Shown here: positions 15,005-23,342 of the stretch, one piece after another | Numbering within the stretch: the first letter of the stretch is position 1 | How the letters are laid out: the number at the start of each line of letters is the position of its first letter | From: Acidobacteriota bacterium | GTDB taxonomy: Bacteria > Acidobacteriota > Terriglobia > UBA7540 | Length of the DNA stretch: 31,144 bases | Assembly: GCA_003171295.1 (NCBI GenBank) | Contig: PMYF01000641.1 | Span: forward strand, 1 to 31,144 | Direction: 5' to 3' | Program-made: the position numbers and the translations under genes | The notes under the pieces: model-generated | Told to the model about the DNA's origin: nothing | What the model saw: only the letters and a program-made list of their open reading frames with translations | The model's database searches: none

Positions 15005-16288
15005 TTGAAGAGAGAACAAAAAGAGAGTCCGCCGACGCCGAGCTATCGCATTATCTGCCAGCAATGCCGGGAGATCCTGGGGGAGGGCACGTATGAACCG
15101 ACCTGCCCACTGTGCGGTGGCCCCCTCAACTTCGAATACTTGCAGGAGAGCAAGAAGATTGGGCTGCCGGACGCCTCAATGTGGCGATATCGGGCTGTTC
15201 TGCCGGTAAGGCCTGAGTCGGAAGTGGTTACTCTCGGTGAAGGTTACACGCCGCTGCAAAAAAGCCGGCATACCAACCACTGTGAGGTCTATGTCAAGAA
15301 TGAGTGCCTGAATCCTACGGGTTCGCACAAGGATCGAGCGCTCTCGATCGGCCTCACGAAGGGGTTGGAGTTCGGCTACGACACGGTGATGCTCTATTCT
15401 GACGGCAGCGCGGCGCTCTCGTCGGCCGCCTACGCCGCTCGAGCTCAATGCCGGAACATCGCCGTGCTATCGGCTGACACACCGGATCATCGGGCAGTAC
15501 CGCTCGCTTTCTACAACTCCATTATTCTGAGGTACGAGGGACCGAGTCCCGAAGCGGTGACTTGGGTGAACCAAGCTTGCCGGACCTTTGGCTTATTTGA
15601 GACCACGACTTACCGCCGGGCCAACCCCTATCAAGCGGAGGGGCCAAAAACAATCGGACTCGAAATTTTCGAGCAACTGGGCCGGGTCCCGGACTGGGTT
15701 GTAGTCCCGCTTGGAGGTGGCGGGACCCTGGCAGGAATCTGGCGGGCGTTTGTTGGTCTTAAGGTGGACAAGGAGACCACGCGATTGCCCCACATGGTGG
15801 GCGTGCTTCCAGCAGGCTATACTCGCTTGGCATTGGCGCTTGATCGCGGCATCTGCTCCCAAGATGAGCTGGACGCTTTGGAGGTACCCGCGGCACCGGT
15901 AACAATTCAGATAAAGATCGCGATGTCGGAGCCGCCCGATGGGATCGACGCACTTGAGGCGATTCGTGAATCCAGCGGGCGGCTGCTTTTCGCAACCGAT
16001 CCTGAGGCTGTTGAGGCGCAGCAGACGCTGGGAAGCATCGAGGGTATCTTCGCCGAGCCGTCGGCCTCTGTCGCCTGGGTAGGTGTTGAAAAGCTTCTTC
16101 TAGCTCAGGAGGTCCATGAGGGCGAAACGGTCATTGCCGTTGTTACGGGGTCCGGTTTCCGCGAATTACAAGCTGCCTCGCCTTTCGTGCGGCCGTTAAT
16201 TGTCCCTGTGACTCCAGCGTCGGGATTCAGCACACTCGAACGACTCTTGCAAACGTCGAGGAGCTCACTGGCTGAGAGCGGTAACTGA
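15005..16288 (+). CDS. Threonine-synthase-like PLP-dependent enzyme (fold type II)
   Basis: A 427-residue protein. Residues 18-37 form a zinc ribbon (C18xxC21...C34xxC37), as in threonine synthases. The PLP lysine is K109 in NPTGSHKDR, and a glycine-rich phosphate loop, PLGGGGTLAG, lies near 237-246. Related enzymes act as threonine synthases or as threonine/serine dehydratases and lyases. The start is a TTG at 15005, the first start after an in-frame TAG at 14993, with AGGG slightly upstream. No homoserine kinase or other threonine-biosynthesis gene is nearby. Its place in a catabolic cluster suggests beta-elimination or replacement on an amino acid; ectoine-degradation clusters of rhizobia carry a dehydratase-like EutB. 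The exact reaction is open. Confidence 0.85.
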   Translation: MKREQKESPPTPSYRIICQQCREILGEGTYEPTCPLCGGPLNFEYLQESKKIGLPDASMWRYRAVLPVRPESEVVTLGEGYTPLQKSRHTNHCEVYVKNECLNPTGSHKDRALSIGLTKGLEFGYDTVMLYSDGSAALSSAAYAARAQCRNIAVLSADTPDHRAVPLAFYNSIILRYEGPSPEAVTWVNQACRTFGLFETTTYRRANPYQAEGPKTIGLEIFEQLGRVPDWVVVPLGGGGTLAGIWRAFVGLKVDKETTRLPHMVGVLPAGYTRLALALDRGICSQDELDALEVPAAPVTIQIKIAMSEPPDGIDALEAIRESSGRLLFATDPEAVEAQQTLGSIEGIFAEPSASVAWVGVEKLLLAQEVHEGETVIAVVTGSGFRELQAASPFVRPLIVPVTPASGFSTLERLLQTSRSSLAESGN

Positions 16289-16396
16289 CCGTGCCGAATG
16301 TTCCTTCCCGAGTTACAGCCGCCTGCCAGCAAGGCAAGGAACAAAGCTGATAGAGCGGCGGCTTATTGCAGTTTGATAGAGACAGGGGGACGCAAA

Positions 16397-17188
16397 ATGG
16401 AAAAGGCCAATAAGTTGTTCGATCTCGAAGGCAAAGTGGCGGTGATAACGGGAGCCGCCGGCGGACTCGGCAGCGCAATGGCGCGTGGGCTTGGTGCGGC
16501 TGGTGTGAAGGTGGTGGCGGTGGATATAAAAAACCCGCAGAGCTCGTTTGGTGAAAATGTGGTTTTTCAACGCGCCGATGTTTCATTAAAGGAAGAAGTC
16601 GATGCGGTTGTTGATGACGCCTGCACGCGTTTCGGGCGGCTCGACATCATGGTGGCTAACGCGGCAATTGGCGGAGGGGCCGCGGGGGACAAGGAAACCG
16701 TCGAAGGCTGGGACCAGGTGCTGGCGGTCAATGCGCGTGGCGCCTTTCTGTGCGACCAGGCCGCAGCTCGCAAGATGATGCCACAAGGAGGAGGCTCCAT
16801 CATCAACACGGCGTCGGTACTGTACTTTATTGGCAGCCCGGTCGCTGTCTCGTACACAGCGAGCAAAGGCGCGATATTGCAGCTTACGCGAACTCTGGCC
16901 ATCGAATGGGCAAAGTACCACATCCGGGTCAATGCTATCGCGCCCGGATTCTTTCGAACCCCCCTCAACCAGGCTTTCCTCGATTCGGAAGAGTACATGA
17001 AGCCGATTGTGGACAAGATTCCCTTGGAACGCATTGGCGAACCGGACGAGATCGTGGGGACCCTGATTTATCTCGCTTCCGATGCAAGCAGCTTTATGAC
17101 CGGCTCAGTACTGATCATCGACGGGGGTGAAATGGCCGCCGGAGGTTACACGGAAGGTTGCTTCCCGTTCATTTACAAGACGGTTTGA
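16397..17188 (+). CDS. Short-chain dehydrogenase/reductase (SDR, classical)
   Basis: A 263-residue classical SDR. The cofactor loop TGAAGGLG is at residues 18-25, and Asp43 after the second beta strand favours NAD(H). NAA is at 88-90, and the catalytic tetrad N112, S140, Y153, K157 (YTASK) is complete. The C-terminal YLASDASSFMTGSVLIIDGG is typical. About 20 further residues (ending FPFIYKTV) extend past the usual end and may contribute to oligomerisation or the active-site lid. The start at 16397 follows a GGGGGA-type ribosome-binding site; the frame is open upstream to 16298. It oxidises or reduces a hydroxyl/keto group of an unknown cluster intermediate. It is followed after 43 bp by the first M24 gene, indicating an operon. 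Confidence 0.9.
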   Translation: MEKANKLFDLEGKVAVITGAAGGLGSAMARGLGAAGVKVVAVDIKNPQSSFGENVVFQRADVSLKEEVDAVVDDACTRFGRLDIMVANAAIGGGAAGDKETVEGWDQVLAVNARGAFLCDQAAARKMMPQGGGSIINTASVLYFIGSPVAVSYTASKGAILQLTRTLAIEWAKYHIRVNAIAPGFFRTPLNQAFLDSEEYMKPIVDKIPLERIGEPDEIVGTLIYLASDASSFMTGSVLIIDGGEMAAGGYTEGCFPFIYKTV

Positions 17189-17231
17189 AAAGAAGCCGGT
17201 CATTACTTTATTGGTGAGGGACGCACCTTCG

Positions 17232-18362
17232 ATGCTGACTCCGGATGGCTGTAAGGCGAGGTTGAACCGCTTCAAGGCGGCTCTTGACGCACAGCGTGTA
17301 GATGTTGCCGTTCTTTCCAATCCTCGCACAGTGTACTATCTGTCGGGCCATTTGCGCGAAGAAGAGTTCCCCCAACTCCTGCTTGTTGGCCCGGATCGCC
17401 GCACTGTCCTTATCACCGATTCCACACCTTCCTTGTGTACGGCAGATGAAGTATTAACGTATGAAAGCTACTCGATTGATTGGCCGGTGAGCTTTGCGGC
17501 CGTGTGGGCAAAGTCGGCCGCAGCCCTGGACAACGCCCTCGGAACGATTAGCGGTCCGGTGGCGTATCTGGGGATTGAACGGGAGCGGCTGAACTGTGGC
17601 TTCTTCGAGCTAATAACTCGCCGTTGGCAAGCCGCAGAAATTCGGGAGATGACACCGGTCGTTTGCGAACTCCGGCGACGCAAAGACGCTGATGAAATCA
17701 GGCTCATTCAGACGTGTGTGAAGGTGATTGAAGCCGGATACGCGGCCGCCCGCAAGGTCATCCGACCGGGAATCAATGAGCTGGAAATCTTCAATGAAGT
17801 GCATGGCGAAATCGTGAAAGGCGCGGGCTACCAACTGAAGGTTAGCGGCGATTTTGCTTGTGGAGTTCGTGCCATCTGCGGGGGAGGCACTCCGCTCGAT
17901 CGTAAGATCGAGGCAGGCGATCTTTGTATTCTGGATATTTATCCCAGCTTTCATGGCTACCATGGTGATCTCTGCCGCACCTTCGCGGCGTCCGAGCCCA
18001 CCGATCTCCAGCTCAAGGCGTGGGAAATTGCGCGGGATGCACTCCAACTTGCCGAGCAAGCCATTCGTCCCGGCGTGCACGCGAGTCAGGTGTGGAAGCA
18101 GATCCGCGATTTCATTGATGAGTTTGATTTCGTCCGCGGATCATTCTGGCACCATGCGGGTCACGGTATCGGACTAGATCCGCAGGAGACGCCCTGGATT
18201 ATTCCCGGTGCGGATCACGTCTTTGAAGAGGGTGATGTGATTGCCTTGGAACCTGCTTGCTATGCGACGGCCCTGCAAGGCGGAGTTCGGCTTGAGCGTA
18301 ATTACGTAGTTCGCAAGGACGGGCTATACAACTTGTCGGAGTTTCCCCTCGGCCTGACATGA
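17232..18362 (+). CDS. M24-family (Xaa-Pro peptidase/creatinase-like) hydrolase 1
   Basis: A 376-residue protein with an N-terminal creatinase-type domain (RLNRFKAALDAQRVDVAVLSNP, VYYLSG) and a C-terminal pita-bread fold. All five metal ligands of M24 enzymes are seen: the Asp pair in LDIYPSFHGYHGDL, His in GHGIGLD, Glu in ALEPACY and Glu in RLERNYV. A dinuclear metal hydrolase is therefore likely; the family includes aminopeptidase P, prolidase, creatinase and ectoine hydrolase. The ATG at 17232 has GAGGG about 11 nt upstream; an upstream GTG or TTG in the same frame is possible. It lies between the SDR (43-bp gap) and the GATase1-like gene (54-bp gap). It is clearly divergent from the second M24 enzyme of the cluster, so a different substrate is likely. 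Confidence 0.88.
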   Translation: MLTPDGCKARLNRFKAALDAQRVDVAVLSNPRTVYYLSGHLREEEFPQLLLVGPDRRTVLITDSTPSLCTADEVLTYESYSIDWPVSFAAVWAKSAAALDNALGTISGPVAYLGIERERLNCGFFELITRRWQAAEIREMTPVVCELRRRKDADEIRLIQTCVKVIEAGYAAARKVIRPGINELEIFNEVHGEIVKGAGYQLKVSGDFACGVRAICGGGTPLDRKIEAGDLCILDIYPSFHGYHGDLCRTFAASEPTDLQLKAWEIARDALQLAEQAIRPGVHASQVWKQIRDFIDEFDFVRGSFWHHAGHGIGLDPQETPWIIPGADHVFEEGDVIALEPACYATALQGGVRLERNYVVRKDGLYNLSEFPLGLT

Positions 18363-18416
18363 TCTCGGGCCGTATCCAGTCTAGTGCATCGAAATCAATC
18401 TTACGGTGGCTCACTC

Positions 18417-19205
18417 ATGGCAACCAAGAACAATCGCATTCGCATTCTTTACGCCGGTGACTCGTGGCTGACCGCGGCCACTTGGAGCGCGGGCAGCAGC
18501 TTCTCCTATGACTTTCGCGGCACGAGCGTGGAATACTCGGCCGAGAAAATCCTGGAAGAATGGCGCAGGAATCCCCGCTACGAGGTCACCTACATGGCAG
18601 GCTGGGATGTGGTGAGCAAATTCCCCGAAACCACCGAGGCACTAGGTCGCCACGACGTCCTTATTCTCAGCGACCTCGACAGCGACTCCATTGTGCTCTA
18701 CCCGAACGACCGTGCGACGCGGGTTCCCATGGGGCCCAACCGGTTAAAAGTCATCCGGGATTACGTGCGGCGCGGCGGTGCGCTTTTGATGATAGGCGGT
18801 TATTTCAGTTTCGTGGGCCGTCAGAACGCGGGAAACTACCGGGGAACGCCGGTCGAGGAGGTCCTCCCGGTCAATTGCCTTGCGGTGAACGACGACCGGG
18901 TCGAAGCTCCAGAGGGCGTTCAGGCCAAGGCCCTAGACCAGAAACATCCGATCCTTCGAGGAATCCGCTTCGGCCCGGAACTGATGTTTTCGGGCTATAA
19001 CCGAGTCAAGGCGAAGCGTAATGCCAAGGTTCTCGCTGTAATCAAAGAAACCGGAGATCCTCTTATCGCTGTCGGGCGGTACGGTAAAGGTCGGACTATG
19101 GTGTTTACCTCCGACATCGCGCCCCATTGGGGGGCAGGCTTCCAAACCTGGAGCCTTGCCGCGCGGTTTCTGGACCAAACGCTGGAGTGGCTCGCGGCCC
19201 GGTAG
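18417..19205 (+). CDS. GATase1-like protein (PF07090 type, ThuA-related fold)
   Basis: A 262-residue cytoplasmic protein with the motif series of the putative glutamine amidotransferase family PF07090: ILYAGDSW at the N-terminus, HDVLILSDLDSDS, then GGALLMIGGYFSF, NYRGTPVEEVLPV, HPILRGIRFGPEL, FSGYNRVKAK, YGKGRTMVFTSDIAPHW. The fold is flavodoxin/class-I-amidotransferase-like. The nucleophilic Cys expected after the central strand is absent (GGYFSF), so true glutaminase activity is unlikely. The ATG at 18417 with GGTGG 8 nt upstream is preferred over an in-frame GTG at 18384. Relatives often sit with sugar or amino-acid catabolic genes, and no biochemical function is established. It lies 54 bp after M24 hydrolase 1. 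Confidence 0.8.
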   Translation: MATKNNRIRILYAGDSWLTAATWSAGSSFSYDFRGTSVEYSAEKILEEWRRNPRYEVTYMAGWDVVSKFPETTEALGRHDVLILSDLDSDSIVLYPNDRATRVPMGPNRLKVIRDYVRRGGALLMIGGYFSFVGRQNAGNYRGTPVEEVLPVNCLAVNDDRVEAPEGVQAKALDQKHPILRGIRFGPELMFSGYNRVKAKRNAKVLAVIKETGDPLIAVGRYGKGRTMVFTSDIAPHWGAGFQTWSLAARFLDQTLEWLAAR

Positions 19206-19374
19206 AAGAAATCATTCCTGTTTCGTGCATGAGAGCAGACATTCCACGGGCTTCGAGCGGGTGTCCTTCTATCGTTGCGGTTCGATGCGTCCGTTACTGG
19301 TCCGCAACCCAAATAGGACCGCCTAGAACATGGTTCGACCCATTTTTGCATGTGAGTCAAGGGGGAGGAAGACT

Positions 19375-20967
19375 ATGTTGGACGGGTCTAATTGCGCGAA
19401 AGCGCTCAGGTGCGTTGCTGCCGCGCTGGCGATTTGGGTTGTTGCGCCTGCATCGCCAGGCGCCGCAGCCCCGCCGCGAGCCGGGAGTCCGGCGAATGCG
19501 GGCAACCTCGTCAGAGTGGTCGTCCCCACGGAGACCCAAGGTCCTCTCAACAATCCCTACATGGGTTGGGGACTCTGGGCTGGATCGTACAACGACTTCA
19601 CGGCGGATCGGTATGGCCAGAAGCTTTCGGTTGCGGACAACACGACGGCCTTCGGTGACGATGCCCCAAATTTCAGTTGGGTGCTATTGGATTGGCCATG
19701 GGCTGCGGCAGAACCCAGCGAAGGTCAATTCGACTGGAGAGACTTTGATGCCATCATCAACTACTGGAAGGCTCGGAATAAGCAAATCATCTTACGCTTC
19801 TGGGTAACCGACGACCCAGGATGGAGCGGCAAACCGGGAGGCATTCCCTGTCCAGACTGGCTCTGGGCGAAAGGAGTTCGCTACCGGGAATACGTGGGCA
19901 ATGGAGGCGTGAAGAGGCGCGAGCCCGACTATGCGGACCCTTCTTACCAATCTGTCTATCTGCCCGAGCTCAAGAAGCTGCTGACCGCGTTTGCCGAGAA
20001 GTACGACAAGCCCAGCACGCCGGTAATCTTGCTTCAGGTCATGGGCTATGGCCACTGGGCGGATTTCGGCGCGTGGTATTCCCACTACCCCTGGCCTAGT
20101 GCGCAGGTCGAGCACGAGACATTGAGTAGTTTGATGACGATCTATATGGATACGTTCAAGCACATCCAGCTATTTGAAATGGCAGCGGGTGAGTGGAATC
20201 ATGACTGGGATATAACGCTGCAGGATCGGCTGTACCGAAAGGCCTTGGACGTAGCGCTCACCCACAACTTTGGGTTGATCTGGACTGGGTTCATCGATGC
20301 TCTTGATGGTACCTCCCGGGACCTCATGGAGGAGTACTGGCATAGCCATCCCATCATTGCTGAAGGCAACTGGTATTACGTCGACATGAAGATCCAACCG
20401 ATTCACGGCACGCCCGACGAGAATCTCGATCTGGCCCTGGACTGGCATGCGAACTTCGCCCACTTTTACTTTGATCCTGTTGCCTATAAACAGGTCACGC
20501 AGGAAGACAAGCCCTTCATCGAGCGTGGCCTGGAGAGCGGAGGGCTGGGTTACCGCCTCGTACCGACGTCGTTGAGTTGGCGGGACGCGCTGCCCGCGGG
20601 GAACCTCCTGGTGTTTCGTCAGAAGTGGGTGAACAGGAACGCGGGCAGGCTCTATGTGCGACATTTCCTGAAGATGTACCTGACCGACGCTGCGGGAAAC
20701 GAGAAATTTAGCGAAGTGGATTCGAGCTTCGACACCACTCCCTGGGTTAAGCGCAAGGAGTATTCCCTGATCAACGTATTTCACCTGAAGAAAGACCTGG
20801 GCCCCGGGACCTACGACGTGCGGATCGCGCTGGTGGATGGGGAAGGAGTGCCGCGCATCAACCTGGGGATCGAGGGCAGAGATTCCCAGCAGCGCTACAA
20901 GGTTGGTGAGATTCGGATTCTTCCTCCGCTTGAGATTAAGGGCTGCGACAAGGATTACTGTCCGTAA
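19375..20967 (+). CDS. Secreted DUF4832-like TIM-barrel protein, paralogue 4
   Basis: A 530-residue protein with a signal peptide (about residues 10-32) and an alanine/proline-rich linker. It then follows the same architecture as the three minus-strand paralogues: NNPYMGWGLWAG, AEPSEGQFDWRDFD, RFWVTDDPGW, QVMGYGHWADF, IIAEGNWYYVD, VNRNAGRLYVRHFLKMYLTD, and the terminal CDKDYCP. The start at 19375 has a strong GGGAGGA 7 nt upstream. It is embedded in the plus-strand cluster between the GATase1-like and second M24 genes (169- and 175-bp gaps), tying this family to the catabolic pathway rather than to the minus-strand genes alone. Being secreted, it probably acts on the substrate before inner-membrane transport. 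Confidence 0.85.
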   Translation: MLDGSNCAKALRCVAAALAIWVVAPASPGAAAPPRAGSPANAGNLVRVVVPTETQGPLNNPYMGWGLWAGSYNDFTADRYGQKLSVADNTTAFGDDAPNFSWVLLDWPWAAAEPSEGQFDWRDFDAIINYWKARNKQIILRFWVTDDPGWSGKPGGIPCPDWLWAKGVRYREYVGNGGVKRREPDYADPSYQSVYLPELKKLLTAFAEKYDKPSTPVILLQVMGYGHWADFGAWYSHYPWPSAQVEHETLSSLMTIYMDTFKHIQLFEMAAGEWNHDWDITLQDRLYRKALDVALTHNFGLIWTGFIDALDGTSRDLMEEYWHSHPIIAEGNWYYVDMKIQPIHGTPDENLDLALDWHANFAHFYFDPVAYKQVTQEDKPFIERGLESGGLGYRLVPTSLSWRDALPAGNLLVFRQKWVNRNAGRLYVRHFLKMYLTDAAGNEKFSEVDSSFDTTPWVKRKEYSLINVFHLKKDLGPGTYDVRIALVDGEGVPRINLGIEGRDSQQRYKVGEIRILPPLEIKGCDKDYCP

Positions 20968-21142
20968 TCGACTTATGTCATGTGCGGACGTGGCATGAAC
21001 CTGGATTCTGTAGCGAGAGCACCCTGCAAGAAGCAGACATGGAAGCGGGGTCGGCAGTTTGCGGAGCATGCATGCCACAATGTAGAAATCCAGTGCCTGG
21101 GCGCACCGGCCGAACGGGTTTATGAGAAAGGAATCACTACAA

Positions 21143-22312
21143 ATGATAGAGCTACCCCGTATTCCTCGCGAAGAATATCCCCAGCGCTTGGAGCGCCTCC
21201 GTGTCCTGATGAAGGCAGGGGGACTCGAAGGCACGCTGCTGACCACGGGAATGAACCTTGCTTATTTCAGCGGATACCCCTCACCAGTCAGGAATGTCGC
21301 GCGACCCTTCTTTGTGCTCTTACCGCTCAGCGGCGACCCAGTCTTTTTCACGCAATATGGTCACAAGGAAGAAGCCGAAAGATACTCTTGGATCAAGGAT
21401 GTTCGCTACTACACCGAACTCTCGCATGCCCCGATCAGCATGATCCGCGACGCACTGCGCGAGCGCGAGATTTTTGGAACAAGCATTGGCATGGAACTCG
21501 GTTTCGAACAGACTCTTGACATCTCTCACCTGGAATTCTGCAGGTTGCGAGACGGGCTGGACCCGACAAGGTTGGTGGACGCCAGTACCATGTTTTGGGA
21601 GTTGCGAAAGATTAAGTCCGAAGCCGAGATCGGATGTATACGTAAGGCGTGCCAGATAACAAACGCAGCCTATGAAGCGACGTTTTCCAGCGCTAGCGTG
21701 GGCAGGTCAGAGCTGCAGATTTTCAGGACCATGCAAGGGAACCTGCACCGGGGGGGTGGAGGCGCGATGTTCCTGTCCATCACCTCGGGCAAGGACAACT
21801 ATGACCTAGTGACCAAACAACCCGACGACCGCCCGCTGCAGCCCGGGGACATGGTCTGGATGGACGCGGGCTGCACAGTTTGCGGCTACTGGTCTGACTT
21901 CTCGAGAGGTGCCGTGGTTGGACGACCTTCGGCGGAACAGGCCCATGCCCAAGAGGCCATCCATCAGATTACGTGGGAAGCGGTCCAGATGGTTCGACCA
22001 GGAGTTCCTGCTTCGACCCTCGCCCGCTTCTGCTACTCGAGGCTCGACCAGTTGCCGTTCCCCATAACTTCCTCAATCGCCCGGCGTGCCGAACGCGTCG
22101 GCCACAGCGTGGGTCTCGTTACTACTGAACCTCCGCACATCGCGGAGTACGATGACACTCCACTGGAACCGGGCATGATCATCACGCTTGAACCTGGAGT
22201 TGCTACCGAGTACGGAACCTTTAACATTGAAGAAAACCTGTTGGTGACTCCGGAAGGCAACGAGGTACTTTCCCAAGTGAGCCGGGCATTGCATCAGCTC
22301 CCGATCGGCTAA
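21143..22312 (+). CDS. M24-family (Xaa-Pro peptidase / EutD-DoeA-like) hydrolase 2
   Basis: A 389-residue protein with an N-terminal creatinase-type domain (IPREEYPQRLERLRVLMKAG, NLAYFSGY) and a C-terminal pita-bread domain. All five metal ligands are present: the Asp pair in WMDAGCTVCGYWSDF, His in GHSVGL, Glu in TLEPGV and Glu in NIEENLL. It ends 61 bp before an AstE/AspA-type deacylase. That pairing is the one seen for ectoine hydrolase plus N-acetyl-diaminobutyrate deacetylase (EutD/EutE, DoeA/DoeB). An ordinary peptidase role is equally compatible with the sequence. The start at 21143 has AGGA 10 nt upstream; an ATG at 21122 in the same frame would add seven residues. Confidence 0.88.
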   Translation: MIELPRIPREEYPQRLERLRVLMKAGGLEGTLLTTGMNLAYFSGYPSPVRNVARPFFVLLPLSGDPVFFTQYGHKEEAERYSWIKDVRYYTELSHAPISMIRDALREREIFGTSIGMELGFEQTLDISHLEFCRLRDGLDPTRLVDASTMFWELRKIKSEAEIGCIRKACQITNAAYEATFSSASVGRSELQIFRTMQGNLHRGGGGAMFLSITSGKDNYDLVTKQPDDRPLQPGDMVWMDAGCTVCGYWSDFSRGAVVGRPSAEQAHAQEAIHQITWEAVQMVRPGVPASTLARFCYSRLDQLPFPITSSIARRAERVGHSVGLVTTEPPHIAEYDDTPLEPGMIITLEPGVATEYGTFNIEENLLVTPEGNEVLSQVSRALHQLPIG

Positions 22313-22373
22313 TCGCAACGGGGAAAAGCTACCGAGCGTACTGATAAGCCTCACAGAAAGGAGTACTTCGAAA

Positions 22374-23342
22374 TTGGAGCGACAACAATGGGATCCCGCG
22401 AACCTGGGACTGTGCAGCCGTAGCCTGCTGAAAGTGGAAGTGCCAGGATACACAGGAAACATCCGCATGGAAGTTCCTTTCTTTGTTCTTGTAGGTAAGG
22501 AGCGCCAACCGCGAGCACTCCTCATCGCTGGGGTCCATGGTGACGAATACGAAGGCGTCGCCGTGCTACAAGACTTGGCTAGGGAAATCGATCCTCACGA
22601 CTTGCGCGGTACGTTGACCATTGTGCCCGTAGCCAACCCTCAGGCATTCTACGCCCACACGCGCCGCCATCCGGTGGATCTGGGCGACCTCAACCGCAGC
22701 TTCCCGGGGAACCCCAACGGCACGATCTCAGAGCGCTTGGCAGACCTGCTGTTCCGCGAACTCGTCCTGGGCAATGATTACGTGCTTTCCATGCATTGCT
22801 GGGGACAAGAAGCCACGGTGATTCCTTACGTCGAGCACCAGATAGACGAATCTCCCGCCGGTCGCAAAGCCGCCGCGGCAGCCCTGGCGCTCGGTCTGGA
22901 ATTCGCCCATCCGTACCAGTGGCCCGAGGGTTTGATGGCACTTTCGGCACTCCGCCATGGAATAGCAGCCATCGAACCCGAAGTCGGGGGATTGGGCACT
23001 CTCACCGAGGCGGGCCATCGGGCTTACCGGACTATGACTTATCGTTTTCTCGCCCACCTGCAGATGGTTGCGCCGCCAGAGACAGGCCTCGACGCCCCTT
23101 ACCAGAAAACCAAGATCGTTGAACATACTGATTGCCTCGCGAGCCACGCCGGCCTTCTGCGCAGGTATGTGAGTGCCGGGGACCCGGTATCTCAGGGTCA
23201 ATTGATCGGCACGATTTGTGATCTGGCCGGAGAGAATCTGGAGGAGATTCGCGCCCCCCGCGTCGGGACGGTGGCTATCGCGCGGGTATTTAGCTCTATT
23301 CAGCCCGGAGAGCGCATTGCTCAGCTTTTCTGGGAAAAATGA
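22374..23342 (+). CDS. AstE/aspartoacylase-family (M14-type) zinc deacylase, EutE/DoeB-like
   Basis: A 322-residue protein. The zinc site is visible as GVHGDEYEG (His and Glu) and SMHCWG (second His). The arginine motif DLNRSFPG follows HPVDLG, as in N-acyl-amino-acid deacylases. The C-terminal 80 residues form a lipoyl-like beta-barrel (SAGDPVSQGQLIGTICD, RAPRVGTV) of the type found in the EutE/DoeB branch. The reaction expected is hydrolysis of an N-acyl bond on an amino acid, releasing a carboxylate. The start is a TTG at 22374 with AAGGAG 10 nt upstream. It is the last gene of the GntR-TonB cluster, directly after M24 hydrolase 2, suggesting consecutive steps: ring or peptide opening, then deacylation. 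Confidence 0.88.
   Translation: MERQQWDPANLGLCSRSLLKVEVPGYTGNIRMEVPFFVLVGKERQPRALLIAGVHGDEYEGVAVLQDLAREIDPHDLRGTLTIVPVANPQAFYAHTRRHPVDLGDLNRSFPGNPNGTISERLADLLFRELVLGNDYVLSMHCWGQEATVIPYVEHQIDESPAGRKAAAAALALGLEFAHPYQWPEGLMALSALRHGIAAIEPEVGGLGTLTEAGHRAYRTMTYRFLAHLQMVAPPETGLDAPYQKTKIVEHTDCLASHAGLLRRYVSAGDPVSQGQLIGTICDLAGENLEEIRAPRVGTVAIARVFSSIQPGERIAQLFWEK

Noticed and set aside
16298..16396. N-terminal extension of the SDR
   Set aside because: The first 33 codons are not SDR-like. The ATG at 16397 has a ribosome-binding site and begins the normal fold.
19206..19374. Internal promoter before DUF4832 paralogue 4
   Set aside because: GGTCC and GGACC flank 12 bp near 19300-19322, but no convincing -35/-10 pair or copy of the shared word was found.
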